Shown piece by piece: positions 13,117 through 26,248 of a DNA stretch of 64,000 nt. Source of the stretch: Centroberyx gerrardi (taxonomy: Eukaryota > Chordata > Actinopteri > Beryciformes > Berycidae); NCBI RefSeq assembly GCF_048128805.1, contig NC_136020.1, positions 13,800,239 through 13,864,238 on the forward strand, given 5' to 3'. The translations under genes and the position numbers were made by a program. Position 1 is the first letter of the stretch; every line of letters starts with the position of its first letter. Below the pieces are notes generated by a model. It ran no database searches. It was not told the DNA's origin and saw only the letters and a program-made list of their open reading frames with translations.

Positions 13117-14958
13117 CCATTCTATGCTATATTCCACTGTGCAAAAATGATTCATAACTTTAATGCTAACCCTTAAAGTGGTAATCTGTGAGATTCTTGT
13201 TTTTTTTTGTTTTGTTTTTTGGCATCATCTTTGGAGCGCTCATCACTGTGGTGTTTTTGCACTGCACTGCACGTTGATGAAGTTTGAGTTTGTGTAGATA
13301 CCGGCCTTTTCTACATCATGCTGGCTATCACTTCCTCTAACTGCCCACTTCTTCTTCTATTTACCCAAACTTCTGTTTTTGCTGCTTTCAACATAAAACC
13401 TGCTGTGTACCGCATTGTTTTTCCCTAGAAAGACCTACTTGACACTGAAATGTAGTAAATGCAAAAACTTTCATGAACTGGCTATAGGTTTACTCACTAT
13501 TGTGTTATACTAAATGCCAATAGACAGTAGCATAATTTAAATATCTATATGAAAAAATAAGCAAAATATAAGCAGAGGTGTCAAGCAGAGATGTCTTCAA
13601 ATGATATATTCTTCAAATATAAATCCAACCAATGAGCACAGTTTTGGAATAACAGGCTACTGCTTGGTGAAAAAGTTGAAATGTCGTAATGGTCCAGTTG
13701 CAATCGACGGAAAAATTGTCTGGTGTGACTTAGCCTTAAGATGCAGGAACTAAACGCTTAATCATTTAGGCTTAAAATAGTCCCAGACCTCTCATGCTTA
13801 AAATAGTTCCACATCCCAACAGGCTTGATATAGTGGAAGACCCCTCAGTGTTGGAACTTCTTCTGTCATCACAAGGCTTCGGCTCTCTCCAACCACCAAG
13901 ACGCCCGGTTTATATGGAATGTTTAACATGTGACGCTTTATTGATCCCTGTAGGGGAATCCTCTTTTCACTTGCCTCACTATACACAGGGAGGTCAAAGG
14001 TCAGTGTCAGCTACAGAGCAGCACTGCTGGAGCTGATAGAGATTCAGTGTTTTGCTCGATGACTCTTCAGCAGGCCGGATGCTTGAACCTGGGTCTGGTT
14101 GAAGAGCTTCGGCACCCTGCTGACCTCCAGCCTGCTGACCTGATTGTCTGTTTGTTTCCTCCCCAGATAGATGAGCTTCTCCCAGGAATAAGTCTCCTGT
14201 ATGCTCTCGGCGTCATAACTCTGCTCCTGTCCATCATTGGTGTGTATGGCGCCTCCAAAGAAAAGAACTGGGCGCTGATAGTGGTGAGTGTCCTCTGCTC
14301 TTATTCCTTCACCTGTTGGAAGACAATTGGGGCACCTACAAAATAATTGGTAGCAGAAAATTAAAAGAAATCTTGGTACTTAGAACAAAGAAGAAAAACA
14401 GAGAGTGCTACAAAAATGGTACACAGTGTGAAAAAAGTAGAAATCTTGGTACTTTTGAAGGATAGTAGGTAACTTAAGTGTATTGTTCACAAAGTGTTAA
14501 CACAGACTGAATCATCTGCATTTTTAAAGATTTTGATCCATGGTAATATCATTCATATTTGTGATTGAATGCAGTTGTAGTTTTTGTGTTTTTTATTTAA
14601 TCTTTATTTAACCAGGCAGTTCAACTGAGATACAAACATTATGGGTTATTGTTAATGTTATCAGCTATTTTAAAAAATTAAAATATTTCGGGCATGTATT
14701 CATCTATATTTTCAAAATATTAATGAAGTTTTGGTATCTTGAAGACTGATATATAGCATTTTGGAATGAAGCATCAATTTGCCAAGTGAACCTTGGATGT
14801 TGGTTCTTGTAGCTGAACCAACCAGTGGTTTCTCCTTTGAATAACTGAATATTTTTATTTATTTTTTTATTATTGGATGATATTTTTTAGTGTTCCACTC
14901 AAGTTAGTGTGCTCATCCACATAGAGTCTTTCTGAGTAATTCTGCTTCCTTTATGTGT

Positions 14959-15027
<69 letters not shown>

Positions 15028-15124
15028 TGTGTAATCTCCACACAAACAGAATTGTAAACTTGGCATCATTTTTATCTGACATTGCTGAAGTTCCCTCTGC
15101 TTTGCCAGCCCCCTTACTGGTTTG

Positions 15125-15173
<49 letters not shown>

Positions 15174-15296
15174 TGTGTCTGTAGTTTTTCTCTAAACTAA
15201 TAGTCCTAAACTAAATAGTGAACTGTATGGCTGATTGTAAAATGCCTACATTTTTCTCAGAAATTGATTGTGCATATCTGTGCCTGCATGCTTATT

Positions 15297-15357
<61 letters not shown>

Positions 15358-16192
15358 ATTATAGTTTACAGTTGGAATGGCCCTGACCAGTCTGACCATG
15401 TTTGTGGAGCTCATGAAAGCACTTCCTGCACGAAATGAGGTATAAACAGTTGACTATTAAAGGTGTAGTCCATCTAAATTGTGCAACTGAACTAGCATCA
15501 GGGAAACAGGGATGCAAGGTGATAATTCTTTGACAATTCAGCTTCCCTCTCTGAGACATTTAGTGAAGTAAAAACTGCATTCATGGTGATCTATTTCAGT
15601 CATGCCATTTTTGTCATGTTAAAGGAAAAGTTCAAGATCTAGGAGTCCTTTCAACCCAATCATAAAGCACTTGCAAATGGTCTTTTGAGATATTGAAAGC
15701 AGATTTCTGGTGTTTGTAAGCAAGCATTCTGTCAATAGAGCTAAAAACATCCTGAAAAATGTATTGTAGCACCTTACAGCTTCCAAACCGTTTAACAATA
15801 CTAGATAGGACTGCTAAGATTTCTTTCAAGACGTAATTTGACTTGCGCTAGTTTTTGTCATCAAATGCTAATGATTTCTGCTTCCAATATCTCAATAACA
15901 AAAACATGGCTGCTATTTGGTTGGAATGAATGGACTCCCAAGTTAGTGAATCAGACATGCTTCTTATAAACATTAAATATCCTTTTAATAGCGCTAGATT
16001 TCTAGATTTTTTAAAAATGTATCATGCCGCTTAATTCAAATATTTATCAAATGTTGTTTTGTTTGCAGGCAGGTGAGGAGGTGAGGCGGGAACACCTGGT
16101 CATGCTGCCGCTGAATGAAGCTAGCGAATCTGATAAAGTTGGCCTCCATAACTTGCAGGTCAATGTAGGTAACCTTGTGTGGTGGTGGTGGT

Positions 16193-16243
<51 letters not shown>

Positions 16244-19200
16244 GCATGTGCATGTGCATGTGCGTATCTCTGTTTGATTCTCTATTTTACACATATGGCA
16301 TACATCTCATGTATTTAAGGCTAAAGACAAGACAGTTTTCTGTGTCATAATAATCTAATTTGGAAACAAATCTGCCTTATCAGACTAGTCACCTTTACTT
16401 ATTACATTACTGAACTGACCTGCACCCACACCACAACAAGCTCTTTTTCTTGCCAAGTTGTTATATATTTGGCCATCATTTGCACCCAGCCAATTCTCCA
16501 CTGGACCTCCATATGATGGTGTCTCTAGTCTCTATATTTTATAACGTCCTCTTCTGTCTTCCCTCTCAGTTAGAGTGCTGTGGACTGGAGCAGGGCTACC
16601 AGGACTGGGGCTACGACATCCCCGAGTCCTGTGTCTGCACCGAGGACACCATTAATGAGTGTGTGAGTATCAAAGACAAGCAGGAATTAACATCCTCTCT
16701 GTGATTTTGAGTTTATTGCTGGATTTTGCTGCAGCTTTTGTCAAAATTTGGGACATACGTTTTTTGGGTAGTAAATTGGCAAGGAAAACACTGTACACTA
16801 AATTAATTCTAGCCAAAAGCAGCTATATTTTGGCTGTGGCTGGCCAAGTTTTTCTACTCTGCAGGCACTGTCAGCTGTCCATCCAATTTAATTTCTATTC
16901 TCTTCTTTGGCTTGAAACATAGAGAAAGTGGCTGTTGACTGAGTTTAGCACCTATCAGAGAAAGTCCCACTCCTGTCAGTTTTACCATCTTCAATCTGAA
17001 TGTCATCTGTTTCTTTGTTATGTTTTAAATGGTTTGTCTTTCTTTCTTTCTTTCTTTCTTTTATACATCATTTAATTCATTATTCATTCATTAACTCATT
17101 CATTCAACTATTAATTCATGCCCATGTCTATTGCAGATGGCAGCTCCTAAGAATAGCAGTCTATACGAAGAGAGCATCGATGACAAGCTCATTAGGATTT
17201 ATAAAGAGGTAAGAAAAAGCAAACATTATAATTCTAAATGTTCAGCAAATATTGTTTTGTTATTCTTATTGTTTTGTTGTCTTACTTACAGTACAAGAGC
17301 TGAATTTCATAATGAGATTACCTCCATTTTGGAAAAAGTGACACCTCATTCTAAAAAATAATTCATAGCACCAAATTAAAACAATTGATGATAAGTTTTG
17401 TTTTATTTTTTAACAAAAGGTTGCACAGCGTTTTGGACTACAGCTCTTAAAATAAAGCCAATGCATCATTTCGACGTATTCGAATAAGACAATCCATAAG
17501 ACTTTGGTAAATAACAATGTAGAAGAAAACGGCAAAGGAAACTAGGAACCAAAACTGATAATCGCAGACGTATTACAACATTTGGGTGTCTGCCTTTCCT
17601 AGAAAAAGCCACAGCGTTTTAGGAAGCACGCAAACAGTTCCTGTGAAGTGCTATTAGAAAGATATCCTGTTCTCATGTGTTGGCACTGAGTCATGAGCGT
17701 TTGTGCATATGTGTTCAAATATATTACAAAAATATACAGCCCTTAAATACTCAGGTTTCTCTAACCCATTTTGACATACATGTACAGTATATTGTAATAC
17801 ACATCAGATTTTATGGAATATAAAACAGTATATTTACATTTATGTTTTAATAATACTAGCAACAACAGAAGCATATGTAAAACATATATGAATCAAAATG
17901 GGCATTTTCATTAGTGCTCATGCGGAAGGACAACACTCGAATAAACTGAAGATTTATTTATAAGGGAACAGAGGAAGAGGTTTGGTAAGGAACTAGGACT
18001 GATACTGTGGATTTTGGGGCTTTTGGGATTTTTGGAAGGAGGAGATTTTATAGTTTTAGTTTAGTTTATTTGCGCATATGCACAAATAATCAAATGCTTT
18101 ACAGGTGAGACACCCTAAGAGACTTATAAAAACAACTGGGCAGCCGAAGCTAAAAAGGTCTGTGACTGTAGGAGAGTGTTAGATTGCAGGAGCTTACGTT
18201 TTGTGCTTGGTGATCTGTCCGTCCGTGATCCGTCCTCTGCTGTCAAATGATCAGTTAACTCTATAGCAACTAATAACAACACATGCTGACAGCCCAAGAG
18301 GGTAAGAGGTGAGGTGATTTCTGACTTGGTGTGTACAGCATTATGAGCATCTATACTATTCTCTTGTAAAACGGGTCTTTTCTTCTGGAGATCATCTGCT
18401 AGAGCTGCTGTTGTTTTCTGAACCACAAACAGAACTACAAAACGCTCCTAATCGGTGTTGACTCTCCTCCATTCGTACCCTCTTTGAGAAAACGTACCCT
18501 CTTTAAGAAGCAAAGATGCTGCGATTAAAAGTCAAATGAGATGCGTCGCCCCGAACTAGACGTGTGTGTTGAAAATGATGTTTTGTTTTGTCTTTTCATC
18601 GTTAGTGCAGTCTGCTATAAGATATATGCATTGATTGATCTGCTCTTCTGTTCCAGCCATGCCTTCCAATCTTGCTCTCCCATGTCCATACGGCCATAAA
18701 CTTCATAATAGCAATGCTGGTCGGACTCACAGTACTCTGGGTACGTACTGTCTCTATCTGTTTATCTGCCTGCCTGTTTATCTTCTGTATCTCCCTCATT
18801 CTTTCTTCACCCTCTCCCTCTTTCTCCTGCTGTCTCCACACTGATGGGTTTTTTTTTTCCAATGTGACTTGTGAACTGGAGTTCACAAGTCTATGCAACA
18901 TGCCATTTAAATTGGCTCCTCGATTAGTCATCATGCCATAGTCTCTCTCTCACCCTCCAAAGGCAGATTCGGGCTTCCCTGCAAAGCCACTGGGTTTGAG
19001 AAGGCAAACAAGTTAGGAAAATGACATACTGGGCAGCCCAAACATTTTCTTCTCCATCATTTACATTTTGGGCCTTTCGTTGACACTCTTTGTCCAGTGT
19101 GAGCAGGTAGGGGTTCAGTGTCAGTGAACAGATGGCTGCTGCATGGTGCATCAAACCTGTGGCCTTTAGGTCCCAGGATGGTCATCCCCCACCAGAAGTA

Positions 19201-19417
19201 GGAGGTGTTGTTTCCCTCTGAGTGAACCACTTCTTTTCAAAGCATTTATTACCAGTAACTCACACATGTTAGTCTTTAGTCTTATCTGTTTCTCAAGCTG
19301 AGTATAATTTAGAATATATCTCTTATGTGTTTTTTATCTTTGTCTGCTCTATTTATTTTTCCACGGATTTCTGTTATCTGTGGTTCAAGTCAGTGTAACA
19401 TGTCATCATGTCCATGT

Positions 19418-19461
<44 letters not shown>

Positions 19462-19610
19462 TCTCTCCCCTCCAGATGCTGTCAGCAGGCCTGTGTGTCG
19501 GCATCCTGTGTCAGTTGAGGCGGAGGGTCGATGTCCCTCCAGTGGTCTACAGTCCAGAGGCTAAAGCAGGGAACTACACCACTCTCACAGACGCTGCCGA
19601 AAACGCCTGA
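11038..19610 (+). CDS. Tetraspanin (TM4SF), TSPAN8-like, gene A
   Basis: Four-pass membrane protein of tetraspanin-enriched microdomains, which organises partner receptors laterally. Nine coding exons, all phase 0: 11038-11097, 12954-13019, 14167-14283, 15365-15439, 16069-16164, 16570-16662, 17137-17208, 18657-18740 and 19476-19610 (265 residues). The ATG follows a purine-rich AAAAAAC. TM1 spans about residues 12-35, TM2 52-70, TM3 82-100 and TM4 205-232. The large extracellular loop has CCG at 141-143 and further cysteines at 159, 161, 169 and 195 (six-cysteine type). An NSS glycosylation site is at 175. Exon 5 could end at 16158 (CAG) or 16164 (AAT); the second keeps family spacing (LQVNLECCG). 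The tail contains YTTL, a YxxPhi-type sorting motif. It is the inverted partner of gene B at 22562-28167. The family is certain; the member is not, so no symbol is given. Confidence 0.92.
12000..12180 (-). repeat. Interspersed repeat tail, minus orientation
   Basis: TTAAATCAAATTTTATTTAT followed by AACTCAAAGTGCTTTATAAA is the complement of the fish repeat tail seen at about 960-1037. It lies in intron 1 of tetraspanin gene A. Confidence 0.5.
13054..13117. repeat. (TCTA)n tetranucleotide microsatellite
   Basis: About 16 units of TCTA/CTAT begin some 35 bases after the exon 2 donor of tetraspanin gene A. Confidence 0.95.
13930..14120 (+). repeat. Interspersed repeat with CTTTATTGATCCC start
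   Basis: It begins with CTTTATTGATCCCTGTAGGG, contains CAGGGAGGTCAAAGGTCAG and CAGCTACAGAGCAGCA, and ends in CTTGAACCTGGGT. A diverged copy with the same block order is at 26505-26740. It lies in intron 2 of tetraspanin gene A, sense to the gene, and reaches within about 50 bases of exon 3. Confidence 0.7.
14585..14632 (-). repeat. LINE-type 3' tail fragment, minus orientation
   Basis: TTTATTTAATCTTTATTTAACCAGGCAGTTCAACTGAGAT resembles the reverse complement of the tail at 62250-62398 (CTCAATGAGACAACCTGGTA, then AATAAAG). Confidence 0.55.
14954..15358. repeat. Microsatellites leading into tetraspanin A exon 4
   Basis: (GT)n at 14954-15032 and 15126-15180, then (CT)n and (GT)n from 15297 to 15358. 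The last block ends six bases before exon 4 (15365), so it supplies the polypyrimidine and GT-rich run of that acceptor. Confidence 0.9.
16179..16262. repeat. (GGT)n(GT)n(GCATGT)n compound microsatellite
   Basis: It begins about 15 bases after the tetraspanin A exon 5 donor (16165). Confidence 0.9.
19421..19470. repeat. (CT)n forming the exon 9 polypyrimidine tract
   Basis: About 45 bases of CT repeat end at the TCCAG acceptor of tetraspanin A exon 9 (19476). Confidence 0.9.
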
Positions 19611-22561
19611 GGTTGATTTTTTTCGCTCTTCAAAATAGCCAAGGTCATTATTGCAGCATATTTAGCCAAAATTATAGGATGGATACAAGGGTAATGTGGG
19701 GAGGTATTAAAGGTGCTGAGCTGAGTATAGTCAGTCTCTTCAACACAGTTTACAGTTAGTAGTCTCTTAAACAGTGCATGTTGCCTCCAACAAGTTGCAT
19801 ACTGCTGCAGTCGCATAAAAATGTGACTGTGTTTTTTTTCTTTCTTAAATTGAAAGTTAATACAGCCATTTATGTGATGAGTGAGTTTCATGCCATCTTG
19901 GCCCTTGAAACCTGTTAAAATCCATGATTCAATTTCAAAAATGCAAGGTCATCAAATCTGCATGGGATGATTCTTTGTTTCTGAAAAACCTACTTTATGC
20001 AGATATATGTTTTTCGTCTGACTGGCAAAATTCTTAGTTATGCAATTTGTCAGAGACAACACATAGTGGCAGGACAGGGCAAAATAGAAATGTATATTTT
20101 GTTTTTATTTTATTTTCTAAAGCAAAGCTTCTAAAGTGTGATACTCAAGGAAAATGATAAAACCTAAGATACATAAACTGCATATTACATCTTCAGTCCA
20201 GTTACAACATAGTAGAAATCACGTCAAATACATAAAAGTCACTTCACTCACTGGGGGTGTTTGTTTCACCCTGCCTGGAGTGCCAGCAGGGTGGGTTGAT
20301 CCTGGTGCAGTAGTCTCCACTGTGTTCATTGGGCTCCAAACTGTTCAATTAAATGAAGTGTTAATTGACATGAAGTGTGGCAACCAATAACAAAATGTAA
20401 ATTTTCCAGTGGCATTTTGGTCCCAGATTGTAAGATTACACATGTAAGCAGTGAACAGTAAATTAAGGCTTAAATTGTGGAAATGGACTGTCATTTAATA
20501 ATAATAAGATGGTTTATGGAGAAGTCATTTTAAGAAAAAGCACTGAAGATGTGACTGTAAAAATATTTACATTATATGGATGTATTGCAGCTCTATTAAG
20601 AATGTCAGGATTGTGTCTTTTTTTTTTTTTTTAGCTTTCTGGAATAATAAATGGCCAAGGCCATTACTGCGTCATATTCAAATTTTATGGTAACTTTTTT
20701 TTTATAGTTTCAACTTTTTGTTTGCCTTTAGATTGATGAAACAGCCTGAGTCCGTAAATATTGTTTTTTCTAATGTGGTGTCATTGCTGTGTATGCAGAT
20801 GCAGAGTGGCATGACACCTGCTATTTCCAAGATCAACTGTTGATAGTACTGTAGGGAAAGGAAAAGGAAAAGGAACAGGAACACAGACAAAGAGGGATTT
20901 TGCAGCCAATGTCTTTTATGGCCCCTTTGGGTGCAACTGCCAAATTCCTACAAAGCATTTCTCATGTTCACTGGCATTGCAGTGCCACAGCTTCCAGCCT
21001 CTCTTAAATCAAGGGGAATATACTGTATATACTGTATAGGAGAGGGTTAATGGGGTTCAGGTGCCGCTCCTTGCTCTCTCCGCCTCCCAACCAGAGCTTG
21101 ATCCCGCCCCCGCTCCCCGCAGTTACATACATCATAAAACATAACTCACATGAAACATAACATGTTTGTCTCGCTGACCGCCAAATACAGTGTTTATATT
21201 GACTTTTTTTTATTTGTTTCCTGGTTTGGATTTGTAAAGACAGAGTTATGAGTTGCCATTGAGACTTTGTATTGTGTGTAATAAAAAGAGTGATGTATTG
21301 TATTCATTTTCATTTGACATTTCGTTTGACAAGTCATTTGAAACACACCACAAAAGGTAAAGGTCGGGACAATTTTGTGATGGAACATCTGAGTAAATAC
21401 ATTGTAGTAAGCCAAAACAGGAAGGGACTGTCAGCCTGAAAACAGCAGAATGATTCCCCCTGTCATTTGTACATATAATCACATCATGAGTTGTTAACAA
21501 GGGACACTAGGGACACAGCTATGAAGATAAACACAGACCTAAATTAGCTACCGTGAACACATTTCAGCATAGATTTTAAATTCTAAGAAACTAGACCAAA
21601 ATGAACAATAAAAGACAGAATCAGGAGACAAGAATCCCGTTTTCTTTTTTTATTTATAGCTGATTATAAAACATAAACATAAATTCATTCCATAAATAAA
21701 ATTAAAAAAACATACTGACTTTAGGAGAGAAAAACAAAAAAATACAATAATTTGGAAGAACCTATTATATTTGTAATTAATGGTTAAAGTGCACAAGTAG
21801 ACAGAAGATGTTTTGTTTCAGATTAAATCCCTTTAGAAACAGTGTATATTACTCACAGTGCCATTACGACTGCAGACAGCTCATGCAACAAGTCATACTG
21901 GAAGTGATATGGCATTTGCCTGGTAACAGTGGTATGGGCCCTAACAGCCAGGATTTTTGCAAGGATATTGATCCATTTTCCTACAAAAAAGGGCTTCTGA
22001 AAAAGCTTCCCCAGCAATTTGAAACTCTCCAAACCTTGAAAGCAAATAATTTGTTTTCAAGGCGAAACAAGTGTAACATATAGTGGATTTGTGATTCCCC
22101 TGCTGCACACGTAAACCTCATTTTCACTGTGACTAGTGAAGACGGATCGTATATCACTTGGGGTGATGTGGTCGCAACGATATATATAGTGTGCATGACA
22201 GGGCCCTTTTAAATCAAGACATTCTGGTATCGCTTTAAGCCCTGTGACTCATTCTTTCTTCTCGCCTGATAGGCCTAATTCACCAATGACAGTCGCTGCA
22301 GGCACAGGGACAAAAAATGAGGCATTTGCAACAGATCTGTGTGTGTAGTTTAGGGACAACGCATGTATAACTCACTGGTGTTACTTTTCAACACCAACAA
22401 CGTGCGATAACACGTGTTAATAGCAATGTGTTGCTATAGCACATATTATCCAGGTTATGGTAGACAGCATATTGCGTTCACATGTGCCAACTCAAACAAG
22501 GTGCAGTTGAGTATCCCTATTAATATCAAATGAGTAACGTGTATGAAAATGTACTCAGTGA
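19611..22561. other. 3' UTRs and spacer between the convergent tetraspanin genes
   Basis: No coding exon is seen between the two stop codons. On the plus strand AATAAA occurs at 20646-20651 and again near 21605. On the minus strand candidates (TTTATT on plus) lie around 21650-21660. Either gene may be polyadenylated at these, and the two transcripts may come close or overlap. A pyrimidine-rich run is at 20617-20632. Confidence 0.6.
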
Positions 22562-24857
22562 CTATGAGGTGCCAGGAACACAGTATTTGTGAGTTTGAAG
22601 AAGAGCCAGGAACTCCTTTTTCCTCTTTATCTGGACCATCAGCTTGATGCTCAAAACAAGTAAAACCACCTGGGAACAGAAACACAAGAGTTCAAGTTTA
22701 CAAGCCTACTGTGGTGCGCAGTGATGGTGTAAAGGTTACGACCCAAACCACATGCTGACCTAGGATCAAATCCCGTCTCAACCCCTACTCTGTGTTCAAC
22801 CTTAAGCCTGTGTTCAAATACTGTGTACTCTCCCTTAATATAAAAAAAACAACAACATCCCAATGTGGAACCAGGAAACTGATTCACTACCAACAGTGAT
22901 TTTTAGTGATCATCTTAGTGCATTTCTTTCTTGATGGGATTGGCGTCTTTTGTGTCTTCACTCAGAATGATAATTATGTTTGTCGCATCTCTACGCATCT
23001 CTATGACTAGATGGGATGCCGATGGAACATTTACAGGAGGTTTTGGACTGACACGTCTGAAACACTGTTTTCTAATGGCATTGTAAAGTTGGAGGTTCTT
23101 GCTGATTACCTCAAATCATCCAGAAACTGCACTGCATGATTAGCCTTGTTGTGTGCCAGCGTGTATTATGAAACTGTCCAAGTTGCACCAATGTCACCAA
23201 GACAAATTTCTGTACATTTATTATACTTGGAGATTTTTTGTCATTGTTAACCTCGTCGTTTAGGAGATAATGTGGACTAAGACCCAAGAGCTGCCATCAC
23301 TGAGAGAAATCTATCTGCTCATTTTTACTCTATTTTGACCGTAGCCTGGATTTGGTAGGTGTGTAAACACATATAAAACTGCAAAATAATGTTACTGTGT
23401 TTTTCTCCCAGCCCAGATTAATGGCTGCTGTAGGCATCCCAATCTCATAAATAAGCAATAAAGAACATAAATATACACAGGCCAGTTACGTTTTGGGTAC
23501 GGCTGTCGCTAGAGATGCTACCAGTATCTTTATGTCTGGTAACTGCAGAGATGTTAAAATCTTTTTGTTTTGTTTTTGCCCAGCCCCTCCTCTGTACGTG
23601 TATCTATTGTACAGTCTACCAAACACAAAAATGTGTAAAATATAAAAACATGCAAAGACACATACCCAAAACATTGCACTTCCGAATTTGAAACCGATCG
23701 CAATTGAGAAAGCACGTTTCACTGAGGCCATATAGAGTGGCAAGCAAGGCTGTAAATAAAAGTGTTGTTAGTTATGTTTACAGTTGATAAACGACAAAAA
23801 TGTAGATATAAAAACTGATAAAACCTTGATACAGGAATGTTGTTATTTATTCTCCCGTCTGGATACTGTTGTTTTGACCCTTACGCTCCTGTTTACTGGC
23901 TGCTTTTGCAATGTTGGCGATACATGAATTTAAATTTATTCTACTGATGCACTTAATGCAAGTCACTCTGAATAAAAGTGTTAGCTAATGCCTAACATTT
24001 AGGCAAACAGCATTCTCAGTGGTCAGCTGGAGAAAAGATAAAGAGGAGACAGAGGGGAGGGATCCCATTTAAGCACACTAGAACTCAGTGAAGTGGTATT
24101 TGCTAATAATCCTTAACAGAGTAGCAGATGGGTGGAGTTTAGTGCATCAGGACAATTAAGATTGTGTCGGGGAAGTTACAACTACTAAATTGAGTTTCAA
24201 ATACGTATGTGTGATTGTTAAAACTCTCTGGCACTCATTGTGTTGTCCTATGTGGCAAACCTAACCCACCTTAAACTCTGAGGTTATAACAAATGCAAAG
24301 AATTATTTGCAGATTTGTTTTGCCCCGGCCCGCTCCCAGTCCCCACTGATTCAATTTAGAAATGAAGAGAGAAAATGTGCAGGAAAACAACAGTTTACAC
24401 CACCAGTTTGCCTGTTTATTTTTCTAAATAATCTTGAGATGCTTTACCTCTTGATAAATGAGCTGCTTCTTTTGAGCCCCGACGGTGAAATTGCCCCGCA
24501 GTCTAACCTGGTAAAGAGTTCAATCTCTCATTACATAAGAGGACAAAAATGAAGTTCAACAAGTACTGGCGAAAGAAATGTTCTACATTAACAAGATGAG
24601 AAAGAGAAGAATATCATCATGATCTTCAACATCACCATCGACATAACAAATTCCAATTTCCCTTTTAGCCTGTCTCGACTAAAGGACATTAATAACGATG
24701 AGTCATCTCTACTGGTTATATTCTATTTATACTCTAATGTGTGGAAATACTCACACATCTTCTTTCTGGGTATTCACAGAGACAGGAGGCGGGGATGGAG
24801 GAGCCCCAGTCTTTGTAGCCTTCTACAAGACCACAGCACTTATACTGCGGAGAGCGG

Positions 24858-24918
<61 letters not shown>

Positions 24919-25919
24919 ACAAAACAAAAACAAGTAAACATGTCATCCCACACAAATGATGCAGGCACCCTTTGGGCCAGTCACTAACAAGATGCATCAT
25001 CCTTCCAGGTTCTATCAAAATCAGACTGATGGTGTAGCAGTTCTGGCTTTTCGAAATTCTGAATTTTTAGCTTTAATTGTAGCGTCCCCATCAGGCCAAT
25101 CTGTGTATTTTTTTAAATGCCAGAACAAAGTGCATCATCCCTCACATTTGAGTAAGAAATGTTGACCTTTATTAGTACTCCGACTAGGCCAATCAGTGTA
25201 ATTTGTAAGGATAGCTGGATTTGTATAGCAGGTTTCAGGAGTCGGAGTTAGGGCCAATCAGTGTAATTTTTTAAAATGCCAGAACACAGTGTGAAGATGC
25301 ATTATTCCTCCAAGTTTCGTCAAAATTGGACCAGAGGTGTCCGATATCACCTGAGACATCGTGTTTGATGGACACGGCCCATTTCATTGCGTGTGGGAGA
25401 GAAAAACAAACTACAATACGATGCAAGATTGCAGTTGAGTTCTCTTTCCACTGCATTGGAAAACTGTATGATAAGAGTGTCCGGGGTAGAGCTGAAGCCG
25501 TAGGAATAACAGCTGCTTACATATGCTTGCATATGCTCCAGCAGGGTTCGGTTGACCAGGCTGTTTACATGTAATGGCATCTTGAGTGCTGACTCCCTGA
25601 GTGACGACTCCCTGTCCACCACTTCTGCCTGAGGAGAGAGACATCACAGTGAACAGTGCATTTGTATTGGGCATTAAATATTAAGACACGGATAGTCTTT
25701 TGTTATCTGTTCTGCGTTTGTTTTTCGGTTAATCTGGTGGTGTTCGACTTTTTTATGGGTGTAGATGTGAAGATGAGATGAAATAAACAATTTGATCACA
25801 ATTTGTGTGTAAAAGCAGAGCAACCAAGAACTGTAGACCTACCTCGTAAATAGGTTGGTATGTCAGTGCTGTCTTAACAATCATTGTTTGGCTGGCTGCC
25901 GCCATCCCAACTGCAAACT

Positions 25920-25950
<31 letters not shown>

Positions 25951-26071
25951 CACACACACAAAAAGACATACAACCGAAAGTGAAAGAGAAGAATGATTTG
26001 TGGAAAATACATTTTTTTAAAAACTACTGACCTATTTTGAAGCCCCCCTAAACACACACACATGCCCCCCT

Positions 26072-26129
<58 letters not shown>

Positions 26130-26217
26130 ATCAAATCTTACAGGACTCATGCACAGCCATTTTTTCTCCACATGCTCCTCCCAAACCACAGACACAGGAA
26201 TACACACAGTAACACAA

Positions 26218-26248
<31 letters not shown>

